Assembly: GCF_016861975.1 (NCBI RefSeq) | Contig: NZ_BOMB01000003.1 | Location: 124,001-188,000 of the forward strand | Direction: 5' to 3' | Origin: Actinocatenispora rupis | GTDB taxonomy: Bacteria > Actinomycetota > Actinomycetes > Mycobacteriales > Micromonosporaceae | DNA: 64,000 nucleotides | In this document: positions 26,022-33,766 of the stretch, piece after piece | Position numbering within the stretch: the stretch's first letter is position 1 | Layout: every line of letters starts with the position of its first letter | Position numbers and translations under genes: made by a program | The notes under the pieces: generated by a model | Databases searched by the model: none | Told to the model about the DNA's origin: nothing | What the model saw: only the letters and a program-made list of their open reading frames with translations

Positions 26022-27272
26022 TCAGGTGGCTACCGGCGCCACGGTGAGGGTGCCGGCGGTGGCGTCGAGGGCGGCGGACACGCCGAGCGGTACCGGGGCC
26101 GTGACGCCGCCGAGTACCGGAACGCCCAGGTCGGTGAGGCGGTCGGCGAGCACGTCGACGAGCGTCCAGCCGCGGTCCTCGTACCCGTCGAAGCCGGGAA
26201 ACCGGCCCAGCACCACCCCGCGTACGCCATCGAGGAGGCCGGACCGGCGCACCTGCGTGAGCTGCCGGTCGACCTCGCCGAGGCCGATCACGCGCGGGTC
26301 CGTCAGGTACAGCAGCGCACCGTCGAGGCGCGGCGGATCCACGCCGAGCGTGCCGCGCAACCCCGCCAGGCTGCCACCGAGCAGCGTCCCCTCGGCACGC
26401 CCCGCCACCGACACCGCACCCGACGGTACTGCCCGGTCGCGGTGCAGCGTCACCGACTCGGCGCCCGTCACGAGCGGACGGAGCGCGGTGGTGGGCTCGC
26501 CGTACACGGTGGGGATCCGGCCGGCGCGCCACAACGCCAGATGCAGCCGGGTCGCTACGCCGATCACCAGCTTCGGATCGCGGCACGCGGCGGGCAGATC
26601 GATCCGGTCCACCAGCCGGCCGCCCCGGCGCTCGACGATGCGATGGTCGGGAACCGGGCCGGGCGTCACGACCGCACGTACCCGGGGGTCACGCAACGCG
26701 GCGTCGACCGCCGCCACCCACGCCTCCCCCGCCCGCGCCACCGACCCCCGACCGGCACGCCCCACGCGGGGATCCGCACCTTCCGACGCACGATCCGCAG
26801 GTACCGCAACGGATTCCCGTCCCGTCTGCGCACGATCCTCGCTCACCGCACCGGATTCCCGTTCCGCCCACGCACGATCCGCGCTCACCGCAACGGACTC
26901 CCGCCCTGCACGCGCACGGTCCTCATTCACCACAACGGATTTCCGACCCGCCCTCGCACGATCCTCGCTCACCGCACCGGATTCCCGTCCCGCCCGCGCA
27001 CGATCCGCGCTCACTGCAACGGATTCCCGCCCTGCACGCGCACGGTCCTCATTCACCCCAACGGATTTCCGACCCGCCCTCGCACGATCCGCGCTCACCG
27101 CACCGGATCCCTGCCCCGCCCGTGCGGCGGGCGCGTCCGGGACGGCGATCTCCACCTGGAGGCCCCAGTCGGCCAGGAGACGCGCGATCGCGCTCAATGG
27201 AGCCGGATCCGCACCCACCGGCGGTACGACGCGGACCACGTCGCCGGCGCGCAGCCGCCGCGGCGCGGTCAT
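26022..27272 (-). CDS. Catalytically dead S66 (LD-carboxypeptidase) paralog with an inserted repeat domain
   Basis: 416 aa from ATG 27272, which overlaps the stop of the intact paralog (ATGA). Residues 1-50 and 180-416 align with the neighbour at 27269-28177, but all three catalytic positions are gone. The nucleophile motif GFSDIT is replaced by GVAT (238-241, two residues shorter), the Glu of IEDN is Thr324 (LTDP), and the His segment LPFGHLPDQ is reduced to VTAPVP. Residues 52-163 are eight 14-residue repeats (AGRESVAVSADRAR type), replacing the loop YLAGRDRDRLADLN of the neighbour. The frame stays open across the repeats. Likely a regulatory or binding partner of the active enzyme, or a decaying copy. 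Confidence 0.8.
   Translation of the reverse strand: MTAPRRLRAGDVVRVVPPVGADPAPLSAIARLLADWGLQVEIAVPDAPAARAGQGSGAVSADRARAGRKSVGVNEDRARAGRESVAVSADRARAGRESGAVSEDRARAGRKSVVVNEDRARAGRESVAVSADRAWAERESGAVSEDRAQTGRESVAVPADRASEGADPRVGRAGRGSVARAGEAWVAAVDAALRDPRVRAVVTPGPVPDHRIVERRGGRLVDRIDLPAACRDPKLVIGVATRLHLALWRAGRIPTVYGEPTTALRPLVTGAESVTLHRDRAVPSGAVSVAGRAEGTLLGGSLAGLRGTLGVDPPRLDGALLYLTDPRVIGLGEVDRQLTQVRRSGLLDGVRGVVLGRFPGFDGYEDRGWTLVDVLADRLTDLGVPVLGGVTAPVPLGVSAALDATAGTLTVAPVAT
26784..27119 (-). repeat. 42-bp coding minisatellite, 8 units, with 126-bp higher-order period
   Basis: Eight in-frame 42-bp units code 14-residue repeats. Units 2-4 (RKSVGVNE, RESVAVSA, RESGAVSE) recur as units 5-7 (RKSVVVNE, RESVAVSA, RESGAVSE), so a 126-bp block was duplicated; for example CCCTGCACGCGCACGG occurs at 26904 and again exactly 126 bp on at 27030. 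Local GC looks lower than in neighbouring genes. Confidence 0.9.
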
Positions 27273-28177
27273 CGACGCACCGCCGTGGTGAGGGTGCCGG
27301 CGGTGGTGTCGAGTACGGCGGGGGCGCCGAGTGGCAGGCAGGTCTGGTCGGGCAGGTGCCCGAACGGCAGCCCGGCGAGCACCGGTACGCCGAGCGCGCC
27401 GAACCGGTCCCGGCACACCGCGGCGACGGCCGCCCGGTCGGCGTCGGAACCGGCGGGTCCGAGGTCGCCCAGCGCGATCCCGCGTACGCCCGCCAGCGCG
27501 CCGGATCCGCTCAACTGCGCGAGATGCGCGTCGAGGCGGAGGGGGTCGGCGCCGCACCGGTTGTCCTCGATGCACAGTAGCGCGCCGGTCAGGTCGGGCA
27601 GTCCGGCGCCGACGAACCCGACGAGCGCGCTCAGGTTGCCGCCGAGCAGTCGGCCCGTCGCCCGCCCGGGTACGACCACGTCGGCGAGCGGCGCGGCCGG
27701 ATCCCGGCGTACGGTGACGGGTTCGTCGGTGGTGAGCAGCCGGCGCGCGGTGCGCACCGCGTCGGAGCCGGAGAGGCAGCCGTGCACGGTCGGCAGCCCG
27801 CATCGCGCCCACAGCGCCAGATGCAGGTTGGTGATGTCGCTGAACCCCACCACCGGTTTCGGGTCGGCTCGCACCGCGTCGACGTCGATCCCGTCCACGA
27901 TCCGGTACGCCCCGGCACCGCCCCGCGTCGCCACGATCCCGCGTACGCCCGGGTCGCGGAACGCGTCGTTGAGGTCGGCGAGCCGGTCGCGGTCCCGGCC
28001 GGCGAGGTAGCCGCGCCGGTCGAGGGCGTGCGCGCCGGCCTCGACCCGCAGGCCCCAGCCGGTGAGGACCCGTGCCGCGTCGGCGAGCCAGTCGGCCGGC
28101 GGCCAGCTCGCCGGCGACACGAGCCGTACCCGGTCGCCGGGCCGGATCCGGGGCCACCGCAGGACATCCGCAGGCAT
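27269..28177 (-). CDS. LD-carboxypeptidase, peptidase family S66
   Basis: 302 aa. Intact S66 catalytic set: nucleophile Ser113 in VVGFSDITNLHLALW, Glu204 in LCIEDNRC, His274 in PFGHLPDQ; E. coli LdcA uses Ser106 in GHSDFT, a Glu and a His. The RGGAGAYRIVD segment matches the RGGYGASRLL motif. S66 enzymes cut L,D-peptide bonds in muropeptide recycling (LdcA) or inactivate microcin-type peptide-nucleotides (MccF). Which applies is unknown. ATG 28177 lacks a strong binding site. The downstream paralog overlaps it by 4 bp. Confidence 0.9.
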   Translation of the reverse strand: MPADVLRWPRIRPGDRVRLVSPASWPPADWLADAARVLTGWGLRVEAGAHALDRRGYLAGRDRDRLADLNDAFRDPGVRGIVATRGGAGAYRIVDGIDVDAVRADPKPVVGFSDITNLHLALWARCGLPTVHGCLSGSDAVRTARRLLTTDEPVTVRRDPAAPLADVVVPGRATGRLLGGNLSALVGFVGAGLPDLTGALLCIEDNRCGADPLRLDAHLAQLSGSGALAGVRGIALGDLGPAGSDADRAAVAAVCRDRFGALGVPVLAGLPFGHLPDQTCLPLGAPAVLDTTAGTLTTAVRR

Positions 28178-28345
28178 CCGGCGATGATGCCAGACCCACG
28201 GACCCGACGCGCCGCGACGACCGCCGCCACGCCCGCGACGGCACCCCGAACCACGACTCGCCGCACGGGCGCCGGCGTCACCGACCGGACTGCCACCACA
28301 CCGCCCAACGCACAGCCAGACGCCAGGCGCGACACCCGGCGGCGG

Positions 28346-29440
28346 TCAGGCGAGGGCGGTACGGGACCAGTCGGCGAGCAGGGTGACGACGGGGGTCAGG
28401 GCGGCGACGACGGCGGCCGGCGACGTCTGCGTCCGGTACGCGGAGGAGCCGAGGTCACCGCGGACCGCGCGCCCGACGTACGCCGGGGCGAGCCAGGCGT
28501 ACTTGGCGGCGCCGCAGCGGGCGACGGCGGCGCGTACCGCGTCGGGCCGGCCGGTCCAGCCGCCGTCGCGGAGGCCGTCGAGGTACCGGTCGGTGGCGTG
28601 GGTGGCGAGGTCGGGCAGCAGCGCGGAGTCGAGCAGCCCGTCGGTGAAGCTGTCGAGTACCAGGTTGGCGAGGTCCTCGCCGAGCGCGCCGGTACCGACG
28701 AACGACCAGTCGAGCAGGACGGGCCCGGTGTCGGCGGCGAGCAGGTTGGCGGGCCAGACGTCGAGGTGGCAGAGGGTGGGTTCGGCGGCTTCGGCGGCGG
28801 CGAGCGCCCGGTCCCGGTGGGCCCACAGCCGGCGCAGCTCCTCCCGTACGGCCCGGGGCCAGGCGGCGAGCAGCGGGTGGTCCCAGTCGGCGTCGCGTAC
28901 GTCGACGGAGCGGCTCGGCCCGTCGGTGAGGTAGCCGCCGAGCCAGCGCCGGGACAGCCAGCCGTACTCCGGGGTCCGCCCGGCCCAGCGCGCCTGCCCG
29001 ACGCCGAGCCGGTACGCGAATCCGGCGAGGTCCGGTACGGGCCACTCGAAGCCGTCGGTGCCGGTGACGTCGGCGAGCCACAGTTCGACGGCGCCGTCGC
29101 TGCGGTCGGCGGACGCGAGCAGGTCGGGTGCCGCGATCCCGCCCGCCGCGTACGCCGAGCCGGCGAGCCCGCTCCGGTACGCGAGGGCCTCGCGCCGCCA
29201 GTGGTTCCAGTGGGTCGGTTCGTCGCTGGTCGGCCAGTAGCCGCCGGTGGGTCCGGCGGGCGGCCGGGCGACCTTGAGGACGGCGCTGCCGCGGGTGCCG
29301 CGGATCCGCCAGATGCCGGCGGTGGCGTCGTTCTTCGCATTGTGCCGCAACGGTTCCGCGGCGACCACCGGGCCGACCGCACCGGGCGGCCGGGCGGTGC
29401 GCACGGTGTCGGGGAGTACGCCGGGCTCGTGGTGGGTCAC
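28346..29440 (-). CDS. Aminoglycoside phosphotransferase-like (APH) kinase
   Basis: 364 aa from GTG 29440. Protein-kinase-like fold: a nucleotide-binding N lobe with VLKVARPPAG, catalytic loop LCHLDVWPANLL (Asp and Asn), and metal-binding LLDWSFVGTGALGEDLANLV. This group (APH/choline kinase) phosphorylates small hydroxyl-bearing molecules; members in actinomycetes include resistance enzymes and many of unknown substrate. No resistance gene neighbours. The 168 bp between it and the S66 gene hold nothing clear. Confidence 0.88.
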   Translation of the reverse strand: MTHHEPGVLPDTVRTARPPGAVGPVVAAEPLRHNAKNDATAGIWRIRGTRGSAVLKVARPPAGPTGGYWPTSDEPTHWNHWRREALAYRSGLAGSAYAAGGIAAPDLLASADRSDGAVELWLADVTGTDGFEWPVPDLAGFAYRLGVGQARWAGRTPEYGWLSRRWLGGYLTDGPSRSVDVRDADWDHPLLAAWPRAVREELRRLWAHRDRALAAAEAAEPTLCHLDVWPANLLAADTGPVLLDWSFVGTGALGEDLANLVLDSFTDGLLDSALLPDLATHATDRYLDGLRDGGWTGRPDAVRAAVARCGAAKYAWLAPAYVGRAVRGDLGSSAYRTQTSPAAVVAALTPVVTLLADWSRTALA

Positions 29441-29536
29441 GCCCCGAGACTAGGGCGTGTCTGCCCAGGTTCGGCCAGCGATCTGCGCAGACAAGCCGTA
29501 CCGGTCACCGGCGGGGCGTGGCATGCGCGCGGCCGC

Positions 29537-29542
29537 TACGCT
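29537..29542 (+). promoter_or_regulatory. -10 box TACGCT of a leaderless promoter
   Basis: TACGCT ends six bases before GTG 29549; no ribosome binding site intervenes. The same hexamer precedes the starts at 43031, 50313 and 60497. Confidence 0.55.
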
Positions 29543-29548
29543 GCGCGC

Positions 29549-30328
29549 GTGAAACGGATCTTGGTGGCGGCCGGGGTGGCACTGCTGACGCTGACCTCCG
29601 CCTGCGGTACGACGGATGCCACGTTCCGGCCGGCGCGGCCGATGGACAAGAGCATCGAGAAGTTCGACCTGGACACGGTCGACGGGATGCACGACGGGAA
29701 GCAGCAGATCGGCGACGGCTGGGGCGCGACCCGCATCACCCGCGGCGACGTGTACTTCGCGGACGTGGACGCCGACAACGTCGAGGACGCGCTCACCTCG
29801 TACACGACGAACGGGGGCGGCAGCTCGTCGTTCACCGACTGGTTCGTGTACCGCGGGGGTGGGCCCGGGAAGGTGCACAAGGTGCGGCGGCCGGTGCTGT
29901 CCGGCTTCGAGGACGCCAGCTACGTCGAGCGGGTGCGGCCGGTCCGCGGCGGCTTCGAACTGCACTACTACGTGTGGGACGGCCGCGACTGCAACGCCTG
30001 CGACAACCGGGTGCCGGCCACCATGACGGTCGCGTTGCGGGACGGCTTCCCGGTGCGGGTGAAGCCGCGCTTCGGCGCCCCGCAGACGTGCTACGTGCCG
30101 ATGATGCCGCACACCGCGGCCGTGCACGGCCGCCTCACCGTACGGGTCGCGCCGGATCCGAAGGCGCCGCAGGTCACCGCGGCGCGGGCGTACACGTCGG
30201 CGCGGTTCGCCGATCCGACCGCGGATCCGGACCTGCCGGGCGACATCCACTGGGTACTCGCGCTGCTGTCCGGCGGCGGTGACCCGGTGTGCGGCTGGGT
30301 CCGGGCGAGCGACGTGGGGCTGTCGTGA
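29549..30328 (+). CDS. Lipoprotein coupled to a membrane Hsp70-like protein
   Basis: 259 aa from GTG 29549, apparently leaderless. Signal peptide with lipobox TLTSAC, Cys19. The exported part has an FADVDADNVEDALTSYTTNGG stretch like FG-GAP or calcium-loop repeats, two Cys pairs (DCNACDN, QTCYV...PVCGW) and a C-terminal SH3-like segment (VHGRLTVRVAPDPKAP, GWVRASDVG). No named family recognised. The stop overlaps the Hsp70-like gene (GTGA), so a stable partnership outside the membrane is likely. Confidence 0.75.
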   Translation: MKRILVAAGVALLTLTSACGTTDATFRPARPMDKSIEKFDLDTVDGMHDGKQQIGDGWGATRITRGDVYFADVDADNVEDALTSYTTNGGGSSSFTDWFVYRGGGPGKVHKVRRPVLSGFEDASYVERVRPVRGGFELHYYVWDGRDCNACDNRVPATMTVALRDGFPVRVKPRFGAPQTCYVPMMPHTAAVHGRLTVRVAPDPKAPQVTAARAYTSARFADPTADPDLPGDIHWVLALLSGGGDPVCGWVRASDVGLS

Positions 30329-32076
30329 CCGACCGGCTCGCGATCGACTTCGGTACGTCCACCACGGTCGCGGTGGTCGGCGGTGCCGACCGCACCCGTA
30401 CGGTGCTGTTCGACGGGGCGCCGCTGCTGCCGTCCGCCGTGTACGCCGGGCCTGGCGGCGAGCTGTACACCGGGCGCGACGCGGTGCACATGGCGCGGCT
30501 CGACCCGGCCCGGTTCGAACCGAACCCGAAGCGCCGCGTCGACGACGGTACGGTCCTGCTCGGCGACCGCGAGTACCCGGTGGTGGGGTTGGTCGCGGCG
30601 GTGTTGGGACGCGTCGCGCGGGAAACCGTACGGGCGGTCGGCGCGCTGCCACCGGCGATCCTGACCTGCCCGGTCGGCTGGGGCGCCACCCGCCGCGGCA
30701 TCCTCACCGACGCCGCCCGGCGCGCCGGCCTCACCGTACTGGGGCTGGTGACGGAGCCGGTCGCCGCCGCGGCGTACTTCACCGGCGTGCTCGGGCGGCG
30801 GCTGCCGGTGGGACACGGGCTGGTGGTGTTCGACTTCGGCGGCGGCACGCTCGACGTCGCCGTGCTCCGGCACGCCGCGGACGGCGACACCGTCGTCGGT
30901 TCCGGCGGCCTCGACGACCTCGGCGGCCTCGACTTCGACGCCGCGGTCGTCGACCACCTGCTGGCCCCGCTGCCCGACGGCCGGCGCACCGTGCCCGACG
31001 TGGCCGCGCGGCAGGCGTTGTGGGCCGACGCGCGCTCCGCGAAGGAGATCCTGACCCGGGCGTCGACCGCGGCGGTGCAGGTGCCGGGCCGGCCCGCCGG
31101 TACGCACCTGACGCGGGCCGAGTTCGAGACGCTGGCCCGGCCGCTCGTCGACCGCGCGGTCGCCGCCACCGTGCGCATCGTCCACGACTCCCGGGTACCA
31201 GCGGGCGCGCTGGCCGGGGTGCTGCTCGTCGGCGGCGCCAGCCAGGTACCGATGGTCGCGGGGGCGCTGCACACCGCCACCGGCGTCGCGCCGACCGTAC
31301 TGGAGCAGCCGGAGCTGGCCGTCGCCGAGGGCGCGCTCGCCGCCGACGCCGGCACCGCGCCGCTGTCGGCCCGGGCCGAGGCGGCACTCGACGCGCTGTC
31401 CGCACCGCGCTCCGCCGTGCCGGTACCTGAGGCCGTACCGGAGTCGCCGTCGCGCCGCCGGGTGCTGCTGCCGGTGGCGGCGATCGCCGTCGTCGCCGCG
31501 CTGCTCGCGCTCGGTACCACCGCCCTCGTCCAGCGGTACGCCCGCGCGGACGGCGGGGGCGCGCCGTCGTCCGGCGGGCACCCGACACCCAGTCCCAGCT
31601 TTCGGCCGGTCGAGCCGAGCGCCCTCGCCAGCGCCGCGCTGCGGGACTTCGTCCACGGCTGGGACGCGTACGGGTGGTCGGGGGCGGACGGCTGCCGGGT
31701 CGTCCACGACGAGCCCGAGTACCAGCCGGACGGGCACGTGCACAACCCGCGCGCCACCGAACCGCTGAGCACGCCGGTCGAGACCGTGCACTGCCGCGCC
31801 GGCACGGACCTGGAGGTCGTGTTCGCCCGGTACGCCAGCCGGCAGGACGCCCGGGCGGTGTTCGACGCGTACCGGGCGAGCGGCACGGACGTCGCCGCCT
31901 CCGGCGCCGACCTGCCGGGCGGGGCCGCACCGACCGGCGAGGCGTTCCAGCTGAGCCGATGGACCTCGACGACGCACGCGCTGGTCTGGACGCGGCCGGA
32001 CGCCGCCGCCGTCGGCTACCTGAGTACCGGTGGCAACGCGGACCTCGCCTGGAACTGGCGCAAGTTCGCCGGCTGA
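30325..32076 (+). CDS. Membrane-anchored Hsp70-like ATPase with an extracytoplasmic domain
   Basis: 583 aa from GTG 30325. Residues 1-350 are an Hsp70/actin-type ATPase: IDFGTSTTVAVV (phosphate 1), ILTCPVGW, VFDFGGGTLDVAVL (phosphate 2) and GVLLVGGASQVPMV (adenosine). The substrate-binding domain of DnaK is missing; instead there is one transmembrane helix near 379-400, a Ser/Pro/Gly linker and an exported domain of about 150 residues with two Cys and many Trp. It could convey a wall or envelope signal to an ATP-driven cytosolic switch. Role unknown. Confidence 0.85.
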   Translation: MTDRLAIDFGTSTTVAVVGGADRTRTVLFDGAPLLPSAVYAGPGGELYTGRDAVHMARLDPARFEPNPKRRVDDGTVLLGDREYPVVGLVAAVLGRVARETVRAVGALPPAILTCPVGWGATRRGILTDAARRAGLTVLGLVTEPVAAAAYFTGVLGRRLPVGHGLVVFDFGGGTLDVAVLRHAADGDTVVGSGGLDDLGGLDFDAAVVDHLLAPLPDGRRTVPDVAARQALWADARSAKEILTRASTAAVQVPGRPAGTHLTRAEFETLARPLVDRAVAATVRIVHDSRVPAGALAGVLLVGGASQVPMVAGALHTATGVAPTVLEQPELAVAEGALAADAGTAPLSARAEAALDALSAPRSAVPVPEAVPESPSRRRVLLPVAAIAVVAALLALGTTALVQRYARADGGGAPSSGGHPTPSPSFRPVEPSALASAALRDFVHGWDAYGWSGADGCRVVHDEPEYQPDGHVHNPRATEPLSTPVETVHCRAGTDLEVVFARYASRQDARAVFDAYRASGTDVAASGADLPGGAAPTGEAFQLSRWTSTTHALVWTRPDAAAVGYLSTGGNADLAWNWRKFAG

Positions 32077-32241
32077 CGGCCGGTGGGTGATGCGTACGGC
32101 CCTGCGGAGCGGGTTCCGCACACCTCCACGCATCCCCGGACGGCGCACCGTCCCCCGGTGGCCGGCGGCACCCCGCGCGGGGCCGGTCGCCCGCTCCGGC
32201 ATCCCGCCAGGAACAGTGACACCGATCGGGGGAGGCGGACG

Positions 32242-33177
32242 ATGGCCGGACGGCGGGCGTGGCGCGCGGCGGTGGCGCTGCTGGTGGGACCGGCGCTGGT
32301 GGCGGGGCTGGTGTTGGTGGCGGGCTGCACCGCGCCGGCCGAACGGCCGGGTCACCGTCCGAGACTGTCCGATGTGGACAGTTGGGTGTACCAGTTGCAG
32401 GGGTATCCCGGCGGGAGGCTGGACCGGCTGGCGAAGGCGCCGCAGCCGCTCGCGGTGATCGACCTGACGCGCGACGGCCGCCGCTCGTACTTCTCCCGCG
32501 CCGAGGTCGGTGCGCTCCGCGACTCCGGCAAGCTCGTGCTGGCGTACTTCGAGGTGGGGTCGATCGAGGACTTCCGCCCGGAGTACGCGGGGCTGGACCG
32601 GGGGTTGCTGCTCGACGACGTGTCGGGCTGGCCGGGCGAGCGCTTCGTCCGGTACTGGTCGGACGACTGGTGGCGCACGGTGGTGCGACCGCGGATCGAC
32701 CGGGCGATCGCCGCCGGGTACGACGGCGCGTACCTGGACACGCTGCTGGCGTACCAGGAGATCGACCTGGCGCGGGTGCCGGGCCGGGACCGGGCGGGGT
32801 TGGCGGCCGACGCGGTCGCGCTGGTGCGCCGGATCAGCGCGTACGCGAAGGCGCGCCGGCCCGGGTTCCTCGTCGTGCCGCAGAACTCGCCCGAACTCGG
32901 CCGGCGCGCGGACTACCGGCGCGCGATCGACGGGATCGGCATCGAGGAGCTGTACTTCCAGGACACGGACGAGGCGTGCCGGGCGGACTTCTGCGCCGAG
33001 AACCGTACGGACGTGCGGCGGCTGCGGGACGCGGGCAAGCTGGTGCTCGCGGTCGACTACGCGCGCCGGCCGGCGAACCGCGCCGCGGCGTGCGCGGCGT
33101 ACCGGCGGGAGGGGTTCGCCGGATATGTCACGACCGTCGATCTGGACACCGTGTCGGCGCCCTGCCCCGGCACCTGA
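32242..33177 (+). CDS. Secreted GH114-like lipoprotein (endo-alpha-1,4-polygalactosaminidase family)
   Basis: 311 aa from ATG 32242 after GGGGGAGG. Lipobox LVAGC, Cys29. The mature part is a TIM-barrel of the GH114 type: SWVYQLQGYP, VIDLTRDG, LAYFEVGSIEDFRPEY, GYDGAYLDTLLAY, VVPQNSPEL, and GIGIEELYFQD, with acidic residues at the strand ends. GH114 enzymes cleave galactosaminogalactan-like polymers, which occur in fungal walls; whether this protein is an active glycosidase is not shown. Not coupled to neighbours: 165 bp upstream and 103 bp downstream are non-coding. Confidence 0.85.
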   Translation: MAGRRAWRAAVALLVGPALVAGLVLVAGCTAPAERPGHRPRLSDVDSWVYQLQGYPGGRLDRLAKAPQPLAVIDLTRDGRRSYFSRAEVGALRDSGKLVLAYFEVGSIEDFRPEYAGLDRGLLLDDVSGWPGERFVRYWSDDWWRTVVRPRIDRAIAAGYDGAYLDTLLAYQEIDLARVPGRDRAGLAADAVALVRRISAYAKARRPGFLVVPQNSPELGRRADYRRAIDGIGIEELYFQDTDEACRADFCAENRTDVRRLRDAGKLVLAVDYARRPANRAAACAAYRREGFAGYVTTVDLDTVSAPCPGT

Positions 33178-33280
33178 CCGACGAGGTGACGCGGACGTAC
33201 CCGGGTGGCCGGGTCGGACAGTACTGTGGCGGACACGGCGGGCCGCGCCGGCAGCCCGCGGACGGCACCCGGGAGGACCA

Positions 33281-33766
33281 GTGTCCACAGTGGACGATGA
33301 ACAGCTGGCACGGCTGGACGCCCGGTACGCGCGCAGGGACGCCACCCCGACGCTCGACGAGCAGTTCGTCAGCGCCTCGCTCGGCCCGTACCAGCAGCCG
33401 TTCGTGCCCGACACCACCGCGTACTTCTTCGTCGCGCCGTTCCCGCTGACGATCGTGACGGGCTTCTTCTACCTGTACAGCGGGGTCACCGCGAGCGACA
33501 CCGACTACCTGAGCATCGGGCTCGGCCGCCGGCACGCCGGGGCGTACGCGACGATCGTCGAGGGCCGGACCCGCCGCTCGGGCGCCGACTCCTGGGCCGG
33601 CAACCTCCCCTACGGCTACGCGTACTCGTGGAACGCGATGGTGTGGAACGCCGCGGCGGCCAACCTGGATCCGGGCGACACGCTCGGCTTCACGGTCCGG
33701 AGTACGGGTGCGGCCAAGCTGCCGCACGGGCCCGCAGCCGTCACGGTCGGAATCGTGCCCCGATGA
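33281..33766 (+). CDS. Hypothetical beta-rich protein, first of a coupled trio
   Basis: 161 aa from GTG 33281, just after GGGAGGACCA. No signal peptide. N terminus is charged (RLDARYARRDATPTLDEQF), the rest is aromatic and beta-rich (TTAYFFVAPFPLTIVTGFFYLYSG, GYAYSWNAMVWNAAAANLDPGDTLGFTV). It looks like a small beta-sandwich, perhaps of the kind found in phage tail accessory proteins, but no homolog can be named. ATGA overlap to the metallophosphoesterase. Its first codons contain an exact TCCACAGTGGA palindrome. Confidence 0.65.
   Translation: MSTVDDEQLARLDARYARRDATPTLDEQFVSASLGPYQQPFVPDTTAYFFVAPFPLTIVTGFFYLYSGVTASDTDYLSIGLGRRHAGAYATIVEGRTRRSGADSWAGNLPYGYAYSWNAMVWNAAAANLDPGDTLGFTVRSTGAAKLPHGPAAVTVGIVPR
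33284..33294. repeat. TCCACWGTGGA palindrome at the start of 33281-33766
   Basis: Exact copy TCCACAGTGGA (13-bp perfect with flanking G and C), forming codons 2-5 of the gene. Confidence 0.6.

Noticed and set aside
26022-27272. Simple pseudogene call for the second S66 copy
   Set aside because: The frame is intact through 416 codons, the repeats are multiples of three, and the start overlaps the active gene; loss of active-site residues is better read as a pseudoenzyme.
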